Assembly: GCF_010183535.1 (NCBI RefSeq)
Contig: NC_071331.1
Location: 24,118,001-24,182,000, forward strand
From: Caenorhabditis remanei
Lineage: Eukaryota > Nematoda > Chromadorea > Rhabditida > Rhabditidae
Length of the DNA: 64,000 bases
Reading direction: 5' to 3'
The notes beneath the pieces are model-generated. The model was given only the letters and a program-made list of their open reading frames with translations. It was not told the DNA's origin and ran no database searches. Positions 41,395 through 53,690 of this stretch are shown here, in pieces. The first letter of the stretch is position 1; every line of letters begins with the position of its first letter. The position numbers and the translations under genes are program-made.

Positions 41395-43094
41395 AATTGT
41401 TTGAAGTCATCATTGAACTTCCGGATGAACATTCAAAGAGAGAATTGATGAAAGATTGAAATTCACTTAAAAACACGTTAGTTTATGCAAAAAAATGGTT
41501 AAAACGCGTCAAAAAGGCGCCAGTTGGAGATTTTGAGAATTCTAGGGTATGGGCCATCTAATAGGCTTAAAACACGCAAAATTTCATATCAAAAAATGTT
41601 TAGAAAACGCGTCAAAAGTACCCCAATTATTAGGAACCTAGGATTTTAGGAACAGAGAATAGGCATAAAACACGCGTAATTTTAGGCAGAAAACATTATT
41701 TTGAAAACGCGGTCAAAGGCACGCCAGAGAGATGTTTGATCAAAGATATTGTTTTTTTATGTGGTCGAAACATTATTTCATGAATACTGTTTCAGAAAAT
41801 TAGAAAAATTTAAAAACATTATTTGTTATTCAATGAACATCGCTTCTCTTATTTTTGGGTAAGTTAGGAACAAACTACAAACTATAGAATTCCACATTAG
41901 TATCAGGGTTATGAAAATAGCCAAAATATCAATATTAATCTTAACTGCTTCAAAAAATAAAAAGTTATGAAACAGTTTTGGGAGAGGCTGGCGCACCTTT
42001 GGCGCGTTTTGGGATCCAAACCTGTTCCAAAATTTGGTATGATTAGAAATTTGATTCGTGTGTTTTTAAATTAAAACGGAGCAATCAAGATATCAACAAA
42101 ATATATTGTTTCTTTGAAAAATAAATATTTGAAACAGTGAAAGAATTGTTAGTGTAGACATTTTGAAATTGAATACGAAATCGTAATCAAGCATTTTGAA
42201 ACGATGAAAAATGTGCAACTGACCAGTATGATCATTACCAGATAAAAAAACGTCATAGTTTCAAAACGGCATGGCCGACAAATGTCGCAGTTACACCAAA
42301 TGTCATATTTCACGTTAAATTTTGAAAAGTTAGTTTTTTAAGTCCGAAAGTTTTAGAACATGGAAACCCATTTTAGTTGCAAACCGACATGGTTTCGAAA
42401 CGTCACAATTCCGACACCAAAGTCCACATACATCCAGATACCAATAAAACAACAAATGATGCAGAGCCAAAAGAGAAAAATGCACGCTAATTGAGTTCTT
42501 GAAGGCCTGGAGAGGGTGGTCGCATATATATATATGTCTATCTTCTTTCACTTTTTCTCTTCATTACCTTTTTAGTATTGAGATATGGAAAAATGGAGGT
42601 TTGTCACGCAATTTAGTCATATTTTTTGATATTTACTGGGTGGAAAATGCGTTTTTTTAAAAGACGACATGAAAATGTGGTGGCTTAGTGGTCAGATGGG
42701 TGGAAATGCGGGTGGGACGTTTTGAAACTAGTCGGGAGGTTTTTCAAATATATAATATATGATCAATTGCTTTAGGACCCTTGACAGTACTTGTGACGTT
42801 TTAAAGCTGGAGTAATTGATTAGGAACCAGAATATATGATATACAGAACAAAACAAATCAAATTTAGAATAGTTGTAACTAATTGGGCAACTTTTCCTAT
42901 AATAAACAAATTGATAAAGTTACAGTTTCAGCTTATTATTTTAATATTGCAAGGGGAAAATAGTTGTATTCCAAGCATTACAATGAATTCAGATTCAGAC
43001 AGATTTATTGTCCTTCAACTTGTCAATTTTGAAATATTCAACGAGACACAAGAATGAGATTGCTATTTGGGCAGACTATAAATAAAACTTATAA
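40996..43094. other. Gene-poor stretch
   Basis: No supported gene. It contains the AG microsatellite at 41335-41389, a few GC-rich boxes (41505, 41620, 41700, 41990), three CTGTTTCA octamers, and on the minus strand at 42506-42432 a possible exon coding a hydrophobic segment (RTQLACIFLFWLCIICCF), treated separately as a finding. Confidence 0.5.
41335..41389. repeat. AG dinucleotide microsatellite
   Basis: About 27 uninterrupted AG repeats. Simple sequence, no other structure. Confidence 0.95.
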
Positions 43095-43838
43095 GCCTAC
43101 ACGGAGTAACTCCCTCCAAACTCAATTTTATAAGCTAAAAACAATATACCAAACTGTAGATCTCAACGAGTTCTATTTTGTGGCCGTTAATGAGCTGCGG
43201 GAAGGGAAAGAGAGCTAAAAACGCGAAAATGGAGGGAAAATTCATTTGTCGCGGCACATTATCCCAAACTACAGTGACCAAGTTACACTGACAAACAGGA
43301 TTGAGCGGAGTAACTTCGTCACTGTATTTCAACATGACTACTCTATTATAATCGCCTCCTGCCTTTAATGAACCGCTTCGTCACCATCGACGTCCACTAC
43401 CAAGCAGTGTTGTTGGGAATTCCGACTTCCGACTTCCGACTTCCGGGTTTTTTTTCACTTCCAACTTCCGACTTCCGACTTCCGGATAAGAAATTTCACT
43501 TCCGACTTCCTACTTCCGGATAAGGATTTTTACTTCCGACTTCTGTCATTACATAACGGTGTAATTTCCGAAAAGTAAATTTCGCAGAAATACAAGGAAA
43601 AATGGTATAAAAGGACAGAAAATAGGCTTTTCTTCAGCCAAAAACTAATTTTCCACTGATTTTCGCAAATTTTATGAACTTTTTCTAGCAGTTTTTGAAT
43701 CTTTGCGAAAAAATCTAATTCCGACTTCCGACTTCCGACTTCCGGATAAGAAAATTTTCACTTCCCAACATCTCTGCTACCAAGATCTACATTTTGGTAT
43801 ATTTTTCAGTTTATAATATTCATTTTGAAGAGAATTAC
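43095..43838. mobile_element. Decayed CATACTTG-family palindrome carrying a second MITE
   Basis: Remnants of the palindrome (ATATACCAAACTGTAGATCT at about 43143 and AGATCTACATTTTGGTATAT at about 43784) surround the CAGTGTTG element at 43405-43776. The outer copy is much diverged and its ends are uncertain. Confidence 0.5.
43405..43776. mobile_element. hAT-like MITE, CAGAGTTG family, ACTTCCG interior
   Basis: Element of 372 bases starting CAGTGTTGTTGGGAA and ending TTCCCAACATCTCTG. It is flanked by a perfect 8-base duplication, CTACCAAG (43397-43404 and 43777-43784). The sub-terminal parts are arrays of the heptamer GACTTCC. It sits inside an older palindromic MITE. Confidence 0.82.
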
Positions 43839-46577
43839 GCGCCAAGGAGGAATTGAGAGGCAGTTTTAAAAAAAATCGAGATGAAACTTCTTTTTTCTCT
43901 CTGTTTCGAGTCACCAGGACGTTTTGAAACCATGTTATTCTGAAACGTGTCATTTCTAGACTGAGTCATTTTGAAACTTGCGTCAACGGAACAGTTCGAA
44001 ACTTCAATGTTGTGAAAATATTCTGAAACGGGGAAGTTTCGAAACCATTTCAAATCGTCTCGGTTTCAAAACGATCAAACTGATGGGAAAACAGAGAATT
44101 TGTGCGTTTCAAAAAACTAAATCCCTCGGTGGGGTTTCCTTTATTATGTTTTTTGTGAGAATTTTCAAATTATCATTCCAAAAATATTTATAGGGAAGAA
44201 ATTACGTCAATTTGATATATAAGCTAAATTAGGAAAAGGGAATGACGAGGACATTTCTATGGAAGCTATTTTAGGATTTAGAGTCGAAAAACGCGTCAAA
44301 AACACCCCAGACAGTCAAAAAACCAAATAAAGGTGTTAGAACTATTGAATAATTAAAACCTTTAAAAATTCAAGGCTGGGGTGACTATGGCGCGTATTCC
44401 GAGTATCTTTCAAGAAACGCGTCAACCTGATAGGCTAGTTTTGTTGATTTTTAATTTTTTTAAACTGTCTGGGGTATTTTTTACGCGTTTTTCAAATCAG
44501 AATCATAAAGACTAAAATGAAAAATCTTAAAAATTGCGGATTTTTAGCTTTAAAAATCTAATATTTAATAAGCCAAATGGCTCCTAGTCATATATTTAAT
44601 AGCCAATATTAAATATTGAAAAAAGAAAGTTGTTAGGCTAAGCAGGGAGCTAGAAAATCTGAAAATCTTAAAAAATCCTCAGATTTTGGGATTTCAAAGG
44701 GATTTTTTGATTTTTTGGAGGAATGATTTCATAAATATGAAGATAATTTTTTGGTTTTGAGACAAGGAAGCATAGGGACGCTCTGGAACTGGGACGTTTT
44801 GAAACCGGGACGTTGGGAAACCGAGAATAGCTGCTCAAGTTGAAAAATTGTTTAAAAACGCGTCAACGGCACCCCAGATTTTGACAACTGTAGCGTCGAA
44901 CTAAGATGTTTGAGAACTAAGACGTTTTAAAACGGGAATTAAATAAAACTGGCACCTACAGTAGCTGAGAAAGTTCTAAACCAAGAAATTATTTTGTTTT
45001 CAAAATATCCCGTTTTAAAACCGAGACGCTTCAGAACCGAGATGTCAGGGATTGAATATTTGGACACCTGGAAGGTCTCCGACGTTTTGAAACTGTTAAA
45101 ATTAGTTTTGAAATGACCCATCGGTGGTCCCATTCATTTTCTATTGATTTTCTTTCAAATACCCCCAAAAAAAAAACAAGAAGAAAACCAAAATTTTCTG
45201 GAAAAATGAGGATGAAGAAGCACCTCACCATTGAATTTCGGAACTTTTGACACAAAATGAAGCCATTTTTCTCAATTTTCTCAATTTTCTTATGTTATTG
45301 TATGGGTTCGCCGAGAATGTTACGAAATTTAGAGAACTGATGATATAAAAGTGCGATTTCTGGATTTTGACATGCTATGGAGAATGGGAAAGTGAGGATT
45401 GAGAACTAGGGCGCTTTAAAACTGAAAAAATTGCTTAAAATACGCGCCAACGGCACCCCAGTATCTGAAAAATCACACAGAAATGTTTTAGTGAACGCGC
45501 CAACGGCACCCCAGAAGTTGCAAAACGTCCCAGTTGCCAAATCTAACAGAAATATTTACAAAGTACGATATGTACTGTTTGAAATCGCTAGAAATGGAAA
45601 AATTGCTTGAAATCCGCTATAAAAAACAAAAAACCTCGAAATATGCTGAAATCTATCAAAATTATGTTCAGTTTTCACTTTAAATGACTCAAATTGCTCA
45701 AAATCGGCTGGCAATAGTCGAAATATAACTTAAAACAGTCTGAAATTTGTCAAAACCGGCTAAAATGACATAAAATGCAGAAAAGTATGTGGAATTGGCT
45801 TAAATAGCTTGAAATCACAACACAATACTCTCAGAAACTAGTAATGCAAAAAGCGCCTACGGCACGCCAGACCCTGGAGATTTGAAGCTGTTGAAACTAT
45901 AAAAATGAGAGAGACATGGAAGTTGCAAAAGTTACGTCATAAAATAGAAGAGGCTTGTCAGTTGCAGTGGGTGTCCTGATTGGATGAGTAGTGAAATAAT
46001 GTAGACATTGAAATGGAAGAAATGAAATTGTGCGATTAGAGGGAGGACATCTGTCTCCAAAAGCTGACGATACCAAAAGTGGTCTATCTCGGGCCAAATT
46101 TGTCTTAGAAAAATTTTGAAAACGGATTCAGAATCCTCACAATTTAAGCTTTCTAGACATATCAAATTTTGACACCCTGGAGTCCAGATGACTCACACAT
46201 TTTCGAACCGGGAGACCTGGAAAGGTGTTTCGATTTTGATATGATTTGAAAGCTGAAAACGCGAGGAATCTGAATACCACAACGCTATTTCAGAAAAATA
46301 TAAGAATTAATTAATTTACAGCGCTTTTCAGCCAGGGTTCTTCTTATTTTACTAGAGGGGAAAACGATTAAAAAAAATATCAATTCGAATGAAGAATTGC
46401 AAAAGTAAAAGATTTTTCTAGGAGATTGAAATTGTGAAACAGAAAAAAACAACTTTTTATTATATATATATATTCTAAATTCAAGTTTTTTTCACTGTTT
46501 CACAATTTTTCTTCCAAACTTTCGGTAAATGAGAAATTGCTTTCACTTATAGATTTAGAGAACGTATATACCATCAC
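43839..46577. other. Gene-poor stretch
   Basis: No supported gene. It holds scattered GGACGTTTTGAAACC words (43915-45120), several AACGCGTCAACGGCACCCCAG boxes (44285, 44850, 45440, 45495, 45850), and two CTGTTTCA octamers near its right end. On the minus strand at 45266-45229 is a possible first exon, AAAAATGGCTTC...GTGAGG, discussed as a finding. Confidence 0.5.
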
Positions 46578-46992
46578 CATAGTTGCGCGGAAGTGATTTT
46601 TTCTAAAACGGAAGTAGGAAGCCGGAAGTCGGAAATGGAAAAAATGCCCGGAAGTCGGAAGTTGGAAGTCGGAAGTCGGAAGTAGATTTTTTTGCAAATA
46701 TTCACAAACTCCTAGAAAAAGTTCATAAAATTCGCGAAAATGGGTGGAAAATTAGTTTTTGGCTGAAGAAAAGCTCATTTTCTGTCCTTTTATTTAGACC
46801 ATTTTTCCTTGTATTTCTGCAAAACATACTTTTCGGAAATTCTTCAATTATGGAATGACGGAAGTCGGAAATAAAGATCCGAAAACGGAAGTCGGAAGTC
46901 GGAAGTAAAATTTTCAAAACGGAAGTCGGAAGCCGGAAGTCGGAAGTGAAATACAGCCCGGAAGTCGGAAGTCGGAATTCCGCGCAACTCTG
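46578..46992. mobile_element. hAT-like MITE, CAGAGTTG family, GGAAGTC interior
   Basis: Element of 415 bases from CATAGTTGCGCGGAAGT to CGCGCAACTCTG. Flanks ACCATCAC (46570-46577) and ACCATAAC (46993-47000) match at 7 of 8 positions. Sub-terminal arrays of GGAAGTC surround an AT-rich centre that resembles the centre of the element at 43405-43776. Confidence 0.82.
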
Positions 46993-47263
46993 ACCATAAC
47001 ACTAAAAAAGCGCGTCACAGACACGCCAGACGCGTTTGGATCATTTTTGGGTTGGAAATTGGTTTGCAATAAAAAATAGTGATGACCAGGGAGGAAAAAA
47101 ATGAAGTTATGCATAAAATTATTGGGTGGTTTCCTAATTCCTGAAAAACAAAAGAACATTTTTGAATTTCAACAAAACAACTAAATAAAAAAAACAGCGT
47201 TTTTCGAACCGGTTTTGAGAAAAATAATCGAAAAATGTTTTGTTTTAAATTTTTAACGTACAC

Positions 47264-47430
47264 CAGAGTTGCGCGGAAGTGATTTTTTCTAAAACGGAAG
47301 TAAAATTTTGAAAACGGAAATCGGAAGTCGGAAGTCGGAAGTAAAATTTTTAAAACGGAAGTCGGAAGTCGGAAGTCGGAATTAAAATTTTCAAAACGGA
47401 AGTCGGAAGTCGGAATTCCGCGCAACTCTG
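47264..47430. mobile_element. hAT-like MITE, CAGAGTTG family, short GGAAGTC form
   Basis: Element of 167 bases from CAGAGTTGCGCGGAAGT to CGCGCAACTCTG, with a perfect 8-base duplication, ACGTACAC (47256-47263 and 47431-47438). The interior is almost entirely GGAAGTC repeats; the AT-rich centre of its longer relatives is absent. Confidence 0.85.
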
Positions 47431-47438
47431 ACGTACAC

Positions 47439-48502
47439 ACTTTTCAGTTGATTCTTTGAATTTTTATTCAAGCAGAAAGCATATTGAAAAGCTATTTTCT
47501 AAATCTCCCCGCTCTTATGTGGTGTCAAAAAGCATGGCAAAGAAATAAGAGAAGATATATATATTCAAGAATGACAGGCAGAGCTGAAAATATAGAAAAA
47601 ATATATATAAGAGAAGGAGGAGGAAATGATGATTGGGGGGGCAGCGGGCAGAAAAAAACAAGGTTCGGTGACAAGTACTGAGAGGTTTCGAAATGGGGCG
47701 GCGGTTTTGAAACCGGAAAATAGGTCCCCTGGTTTTATAATGTCCTTGGTGTGAAAATGACGTTGAGGTAGTAACCCTGTAAGCACTAAAAATTTCACTG
47801 TTTCAAAAATCTAAATTAAATTTTTTTTTAATTTTTGAAAAAGTTATTAATAGAATGCAAAATGACATGTCAAGTTCACAAAACACTTTTTGGGTTCCCC
47901 ATAACACTTTGATGGGATTTCCCCATTCTTTTTGATCCCCAGACTAACTTTTTCTAGAAATGGGCATATGTCCCCCGCCCACTAAAGACCACTGAGACAT
48001 TGGAATAGTGAAAACACGGGGTCTCGGGATGAGTACTGAAAATAAACGCGCTCCTCTAAAATCAGCTAAAATTTTAGCGCGAAATTCAAAATAAATTCTT
48101 TATTTTAAAATTTTAACTATTAATTTAATAGAATTAATCTTGATAATATGCGAGACAGTCGAAAAACTGGTCAAAAATGCGGGAAAACGTACATAAATCG
48201 GCTCAAAAAGTTGTCGATTAAGCTGCGTATCGAAATGCCACGCTTAACGTCGAATTGAAAAAATTAAAATTTGAATTTGCCGCCAATGCCTAGTGGAGCG
48301 CATACGATTTCACTACTCACCCCTAGACTCTGTGTGAAAATATCGAATGGCTACAGGACTGTCTAAGACATGTTGTAGAAATTTCATGTAAAAATTTTGA
48401 ATCAGTAATTTTTTATACATTTATAGAAGGAATTTCCAATACTTGAGGAAATTCTAAGAAACTTTTCTTATTGACGCATACGCTAAAAATCGCTCACAAT
48501 CC
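47439..48502. other. Gene-poor stretch
   Basis: No supported gene. A purine-rich region lies at 47540-47670, and one CTGTTTCA octamer at 47798-47805 is followed by a long A/T run. A short stretch at 48000-48330 is less AT-rich but has no open frame with splice sites. Confidence 0.5.
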
Positions 48503-48938
48503 CTAACAAGGGAAGTCTTTGGAGACGCCACTTTCAAACGACCTATAAATTTGGTTGCAGGTATTTTCGACCACGGGGAGTCCATTTCTGCAGCCAAAAC
48601 CTGCTAAATGTCTATTAGAGCCGACTTATGAGCTTTCAAACTTAAGCATTTTCACATGGAATTTCAAATCGGCCGCATATACGACACCGCGCGGTTCCAT
48701 CTGTGTTCCCCAGGAGTTTACCTGTACTCATACGTTGTAAAAATGAGAATATCTTGCGTATACTACTTGTCGATTCGGAATTCCATGTGAACAGGCTTAA
48801 GTTCGAGAGCTCATAACTCGGCTCGCAGACATATTTAGCAGGTTTTGGCTGCAGAAATGGATTCCCCGTGGTCGAAAATACCTATGACCAAGTTTATAGG
48901 TCGTTTGAAAGTGGCGTCTCCAAAGACTTTCCTTGTTA
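48503..48938. mobile_element. Foldback element with CTAACAAGGGAAGTC ends (copy 1)
   Basis: Arms of about 130-200 bases run inwards from CTAACAAGGGAAGTCTTTGG and GGAGACGCCACTTTCAAACG to their complements at 48898-48938, around a less symmetric centre. A second copy lies at 51204-52060. Confidence 0.75.
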
Positions 48939-49965
48939 AAGGTTTTAATACATCCCTGACCCGTTATAAAACCGAAAAATGAGCTTAGAACCTTTGAAAA
49001 TCCATATATACACTGTTAAATCGCAATTTTTGAAAAATTTGAAAAAATTACCCTCGATCTCGAAATTTCAAATTCCCAAAAAATTCTCAACAAAAATTAT
49101 AATTTCGTGCCAAAAACTAGTGAAAAAATGGAATAAAAGGGCGGAGAGAAAGGGGGGATAATACGATTTGCGAGTGCACACGAGAGAATTCTTTGTTCTT
49201 TTTCTCATCTTACATTTTTTCGGGACATTTTTTGAATATTATAATGGAAACCACAAAAAACAAATAAGGGACGGGAGAAGAGGGGACGGAAAAGGGATTT
49301 CTAATTTTTGGCGTTGTAAAAAACAAATTTATTTAAAAAAAAATGGCAAAAACGCGTTAAAAGCGCCCCCTGCGGTCTCAATTACCTTACTAAAGCATTC
49401 TTTCAAAAAAAAACGCCGCGTCAACGGCACGCCAGTTCGAGTCACAAAACTAAACAGTGCTTAAAATCTTAAAATTATAAAAACATTTTAAATTTTTTAG
49501 ACGCGCCAGCAACACGCCAGCATGACGGCGTCAAAGGTACGCCAGATCTACATAGACTGATAGAAAAGGAAGAAGCGGAGAAGGCGCACCAGCCGTTTTT
49601 TTCACACTTTCAAAATTTGTTGATGTCTCCCGTTTAGGTTATTTGGAATAGCTTGACCAAAAAAAGCGCTACAGGCGCGCCAGAAAATCAGTCAGTGGGA
49701 ATATTATCTTATTTAGTGACATGAGATAACTATGATAAATTTAGAGAACATTTTGAAACAGAAAAAAATATAATTTTTGAACTTGAAATTAACTAATTAC
49801 CTCACTAAAGCATTATTTTTAAAAAAGCGCGTCAACGGCACGCCAGACAACTGTGGAGAATTGAAAAGTGGTAAAAAATTACCTTCAAAAGAATTAATTG
49901 CCTTCCGTTAATTAAAAAATGTTTAATCAAAATGAGTCTGATACTCTGATAAAGTTCATATCCTG
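48939..49965. other. Gene-poor stretch with an empty-site copy
   Basis: No supported gene. The segment 48945-49035 is a diverged copy of 61547-61640, where a MITE is inserted. GC-rich boxes lie at 49350-49680 and 49830. One CTGTTTCA octamer (minus) lies at 49755-49762. Confidence 0.5.
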
Positions 49966-50264
49966 CCATATAAAACCGGGCCGGGCCGGGCCGACTGAAA
50001 AATTTTGGCCCGGTCGGCCCGGTCGGCCCGGCCCCTGTTGAAATTTGAAATTTTTTGAAAAAACCTTGAATTATTTTGATTTTTTTTTGCAAAAAAAGTG
50101 GATTTTTCGACTGTGTTTTAGAATATCGGTAAAAGCCTTAGCGTACGAGAAATTTTGAGAATTTTGACTTTTTTAAAATGAAAATTATGCAGAAATTTGT
50201 GAAAAAATGGTGCACATTTTTTGAATCCGGGCCGACCGGACCGGGATTTCCCAACCCTGTGTCT
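49966..50264. mobile_element. Diverged element with GGGCC ends
   Basis: Ends made of GGGCCGGGCC and its complement surround an AT-rich centre that matches the centre of the 7701-8057 element (TTTTTCGACTGTGTTTTAGAATATCGG). The terminal bases and target-site duplication are not clear. Confidence 0.6.
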
Positions 50265-50814
50265 GGAGACCATTGATTATATGTATGTATGTATGTAGAA
50301 GGAATTTGGAATATATATGTCGGATTTTTAGTTCAAAATAATGAAAAATAGAAATGATGGAATTTAAAGGAGAAGCCATTTTTGTTATTTTCATCATCAT
50401 TGAAATATGTCGTTCTGATTTAATGAATCAGAGATAACTATGAGAACAAAATATTCAATGTTATGTTGGAATTTTAATCTTTTAAGCTCCGCCTCTAAAA
50501 TAGGAAAAAGTTATATATATTTTCGCTGCGGTCTCATAAATACATTGGGACTAGGTCTATAAATTTCGAAAATTAAAAAAAAAACTGTTCCAGAATTATT
50601 TTAAAGTTTATAAACAAAAGTGGCAATTTTTCGTTTTTCGCTTTTGAGAAATTTTTCAAGGAAGCCATTTTCTCGGTTTCAAAACGTCCTAGTTCTCAAT
50701 TCTAGAAGTTTACTGTTTCAAAGAAAATGCAAAAATTTGTTAACAAATTAATTGGTATTGCTGGAACAGAAAATTGAGCAACTATTGAAAATTTTTAAAA
50801 CTGTTTCAGAATTA

Positions 50815-51193
50815 ACTAGGGAAGGCCTCGGGGTGACCGTGGAATTATGGGTCGTGATCTATATCATTTGAAAGCTGAGAAAATGCTGATTCCAAATATA
50901 TATTCAGTTTTTGCCCTCGAGGCCTGATATTCGAGAAAAACTAGTTCAAAGTTTGAAAAAAATGACAAATTATTGCTGTTTTAACACGCGAAAATCGCAA
51001 AAAATTTCAAAAATTTTTCGCGTGTCAGAAAGGCAATAATTTGTCATTTTTCCAAACGTTGACCTTGTTTTTCTTGAATACTAGGCCTCGAGGGCAAATA
51101 GTGAACATATATTTGGAATCAGCGTTTTCTCAGCTTTCCAATGATATAGGTCACGTTCCATAACTCCACGGTCACCTCGAGGCCTTCCCTAGT
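50815..51193. mobile_element. Foldback element with ACTAGGGAAGG ends (copy 2)
   Basis: Element of 379 bases from ACTAGGGAAGGCCTCG to GGCCTTCCCTAGT, almost a complete palindrome with a small loop near 50995-51010. It shares its end sequence with the element at 35864-36480. Confidence 0.78.
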
Positions 51194-51203
51194 AAGTTAT
51201 GGC

Positions 51204-52060
51204 TCTAACAAGGGAAGTCTTTGGAGACGCCACTTTCAAACGACCTATAAATTTGGTTATAAGTATTTTCGACTACGCAGATTCCATTTCTGCAGTCAAA
51301 ACCTGCTAAATGTGTCTGCGAGCTGAGTTATGAGCTCTTAAGCTTTTTCCCATGAAATTCCAAATCAACAAGTAGTATACGCAAAATATTCTCATTTTTC
51401 CAACGTACAAACCAGAGTTGAGCGGAATGCGGTTTTTGAAATGGCGGTAGGCGGAAGGCGGAAGGCGGAAATAGGACAATTTTTGGCGGAAAGCGGAAGG
51501 TGGAAAGCGGAATGGAAAAAAATGCCAAAAGGCGGAAGGCGGAATACAATGTCGCTTTCAAAAACACGATTTTGGCCTTATTTTGTAGTAAAAAAGCACT
51601 AAATAGTTTAAAATTGCGTTAAATTTCGTTTTTTTCGGTAAACACTGATAGCTTTGCTGCAAAAAACCTCAAAAATATCAATAAATTCGAATTGGTGATC
51701 ACATTTTTCAAGCTGAGGAAAAAATCTTTAAACAGCGGAAGGCGGAAAGCGGAAGGCGGAAAGCGGAAGGCGGAAAGAGAAAAGTGGCGGAAAGCGGAAA
51801 GCGGAAGGCGGAATTCCGCTCAACTCTGGTACAAACACAGGTAAATCGATGCGGAACAGAAGCTGTGGCGTATATACGACCGATTTGGAATTCCATGAAT
51901 AAAAAAACTTAACCATATGAATAGTTTGAGAGCTCATAACTCGGCTCGCAGACACATTTAGCAGGTTTTGACTGCAGAAATGAACTCCTCGTGGTCGAAA
52001 AGACCTATAACCAAATTAATAGGTCGTTTGAAAGTGGCGTCTCCAAGGACTACCCTTGTA
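51204..52060. mobile_element. Foldback element with CTAACAAGGGAAGTC ends (copy 2), interrupted
   Basis: Same arms as 48503-48938. The centre is interrupted at 51413-51828 by a CAGAGTTG-family MITE with its own target-site duplication, so the order of insertion is clear: the foldback came first. Confidence 0.78.
51413..51828. mobile_element. hAT-like MITE, CAGAGTTG family, GGCGGAA interior
   Basis: Element of 416 bases from CAGAGTTGAGCGGAATGCGG to CCGCTCAACTCTG, flanked by a perfect 8-base duplication, GTACAAAC (51405-51412 and 51829-51836). Sub-terminal arrays use GGCGGAAAGC units. Inserted in the loop of the foldback at 51204-52060. Confidence 0.87.
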
Positions 52061-52689
52061 AAACAAAGTGGCAGCTTCACATTTTTCAAATAATTGAAAT
52101 TTAGAAAAAATAGAAAATTGTAACTGTTTCAACAGAAGCACAAATAGTTTAGTGGGATAAGGTGAATTTGATAAGCAAACGAAGCAAAATGAGTTTTTAA
52201 ATTTAAATTTTCGAATGTTATCATTTAGACATTAGGGAACATACCACTATTAAAAAAAATTTCATTCGAATCCCTGAAATCATCTAAAAATGTCTAGAAG
52301 TCGGCTTAAATTCCCTCAAATTCGTTGAAACCTCCTTAATCGACTAAAAATGACGGAACCAATAAAATGCAGCAGTGAAATTTGACTTAAAACTACAATT
52401 TTGGGTTTAAATAAGCTGGAATACCACGTAGAACCAAGAATACGGTCAAATGCAGTTCATGGAAACCGAAAATATTTTGTAATGGTGTTGTGAAAAATAA
52501 ATAAATATTCAAAAAGAAATTTTGATTTCAGCTTTTTCAGAATGGTAACAATACCAGATTGCTATCTTTCAATACAAAAACAGATTCTGAAAGTCGCATG
52601 TTTTCTTATACATTTACAGAAAATACTGTTTCAGTGACTCGAGGAATTGAGACAAGTAAATGAATTTATGTTAAACGGCTGAGATATAA
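52061..52689. other. Gene-poor stretch
   Basis: AT-rich sequence without a supported gene. Two plus-strand CTGTTTCA octamers lie at 52124 and 52626. Confidence 0.5.
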
Positions 52690-53690
52690 TTTATAGCTGT
52701 GTCGTATTGAAACTGACAATGGAAGGTCATAGAGTCGGCCTATATTATTGGAAAGCTGAAAAAACGCTGATTCCAAATATATATTTAGTTTTTCGATGAT
52801 TTTTCGATTCCTGATATATGAGAAAAAACAAAGGCAAAGTTTGGAAAATTAGAGAATTATAACCCAACAGGTATTATTATCTTAAAGGTGGACTAAACTC
52901 AACTCTGATATTTTCATAGAATAATGTATGAGTACCGGTGAGTTCATTTTCATACCGAAAAAATTTTAAAAATCGGTCTGGAACCCGCTAAGAGCGATGG
53001 AAGGTGAGTTTGGGCATTTCGGTGGCCTAGAAATTCGACTTCGGTCATGTTTATTTTTTCAAATTTTATCGCTATTTTCGGTCATTTTTGTTGTTTTCTT
53101 TCAATAATTTTGAAAGTGAACGGCAACAAATGATAGAATTATTGCAAAAATGTTAGAAAAAACGAAGAAAACTCAAAAAAACAACATTTTCGAAAAAGTT
53201 CTAGAATGTTCCATGGTCACAGAAAAGCCCAAACTGTTTTGCAGCTCGTTCTCCGAGGGGAATGAACCGAATTGAAAATTCTTGAAATATGAAGATGAAC
53301 TCACGGAAATGAACAAATGAACATACGACTGAACACGAATTGCTGAGCCATACCGCCAATTTTCACCGGCCACCGAAATGCCCAAACTCACCGGCGATCG
53401 CTCTCAGCGGGTTCAAGACCGATTTTTAAAATTTTTTCGGTATGAAAATGAATTCACAGGTACTCATTTATTGTTTTACGAAAATATCAGAGTTGACCTT
53501 AGTCCCCCTTTAAAAAACGTCAGAACTGCAAGAAATGTCATTTTTCAGAACTTTGACCTCGTTTTTCTTGACTACCAGCTTTCGAGGACAAAAACTGAAT
53601 ATATATTTGAAATCAGCATTTTTTCAGCTTTAAAATGATATATAACACATCTCATATCGTCAAAATGACTTCATGACCATCTCTAGTTAA
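52690..53690. mobile_element. Foldback of about 1 kb
   Basis: Left and right arms of about 350 and 325 bases are imperfect inverted repeats. TGGGCATTTCGGTGGCC near 53014 is answered by GGCCACCGAAATGCCC near 53369, and CCAAATATATATTTAG near 52773 by CTGAATATATATTTGA near 53597. The outer arms resemble the inner part of the element at 50815-51193. No coding capacity. Confidence 0.65.

Noticed and set aside
42836..43057. Plus-strand open frame of 73 codons
   Set aside because: No splice or start context, AT-driven Ile/Asn/Phe composition, no recognisable domain.
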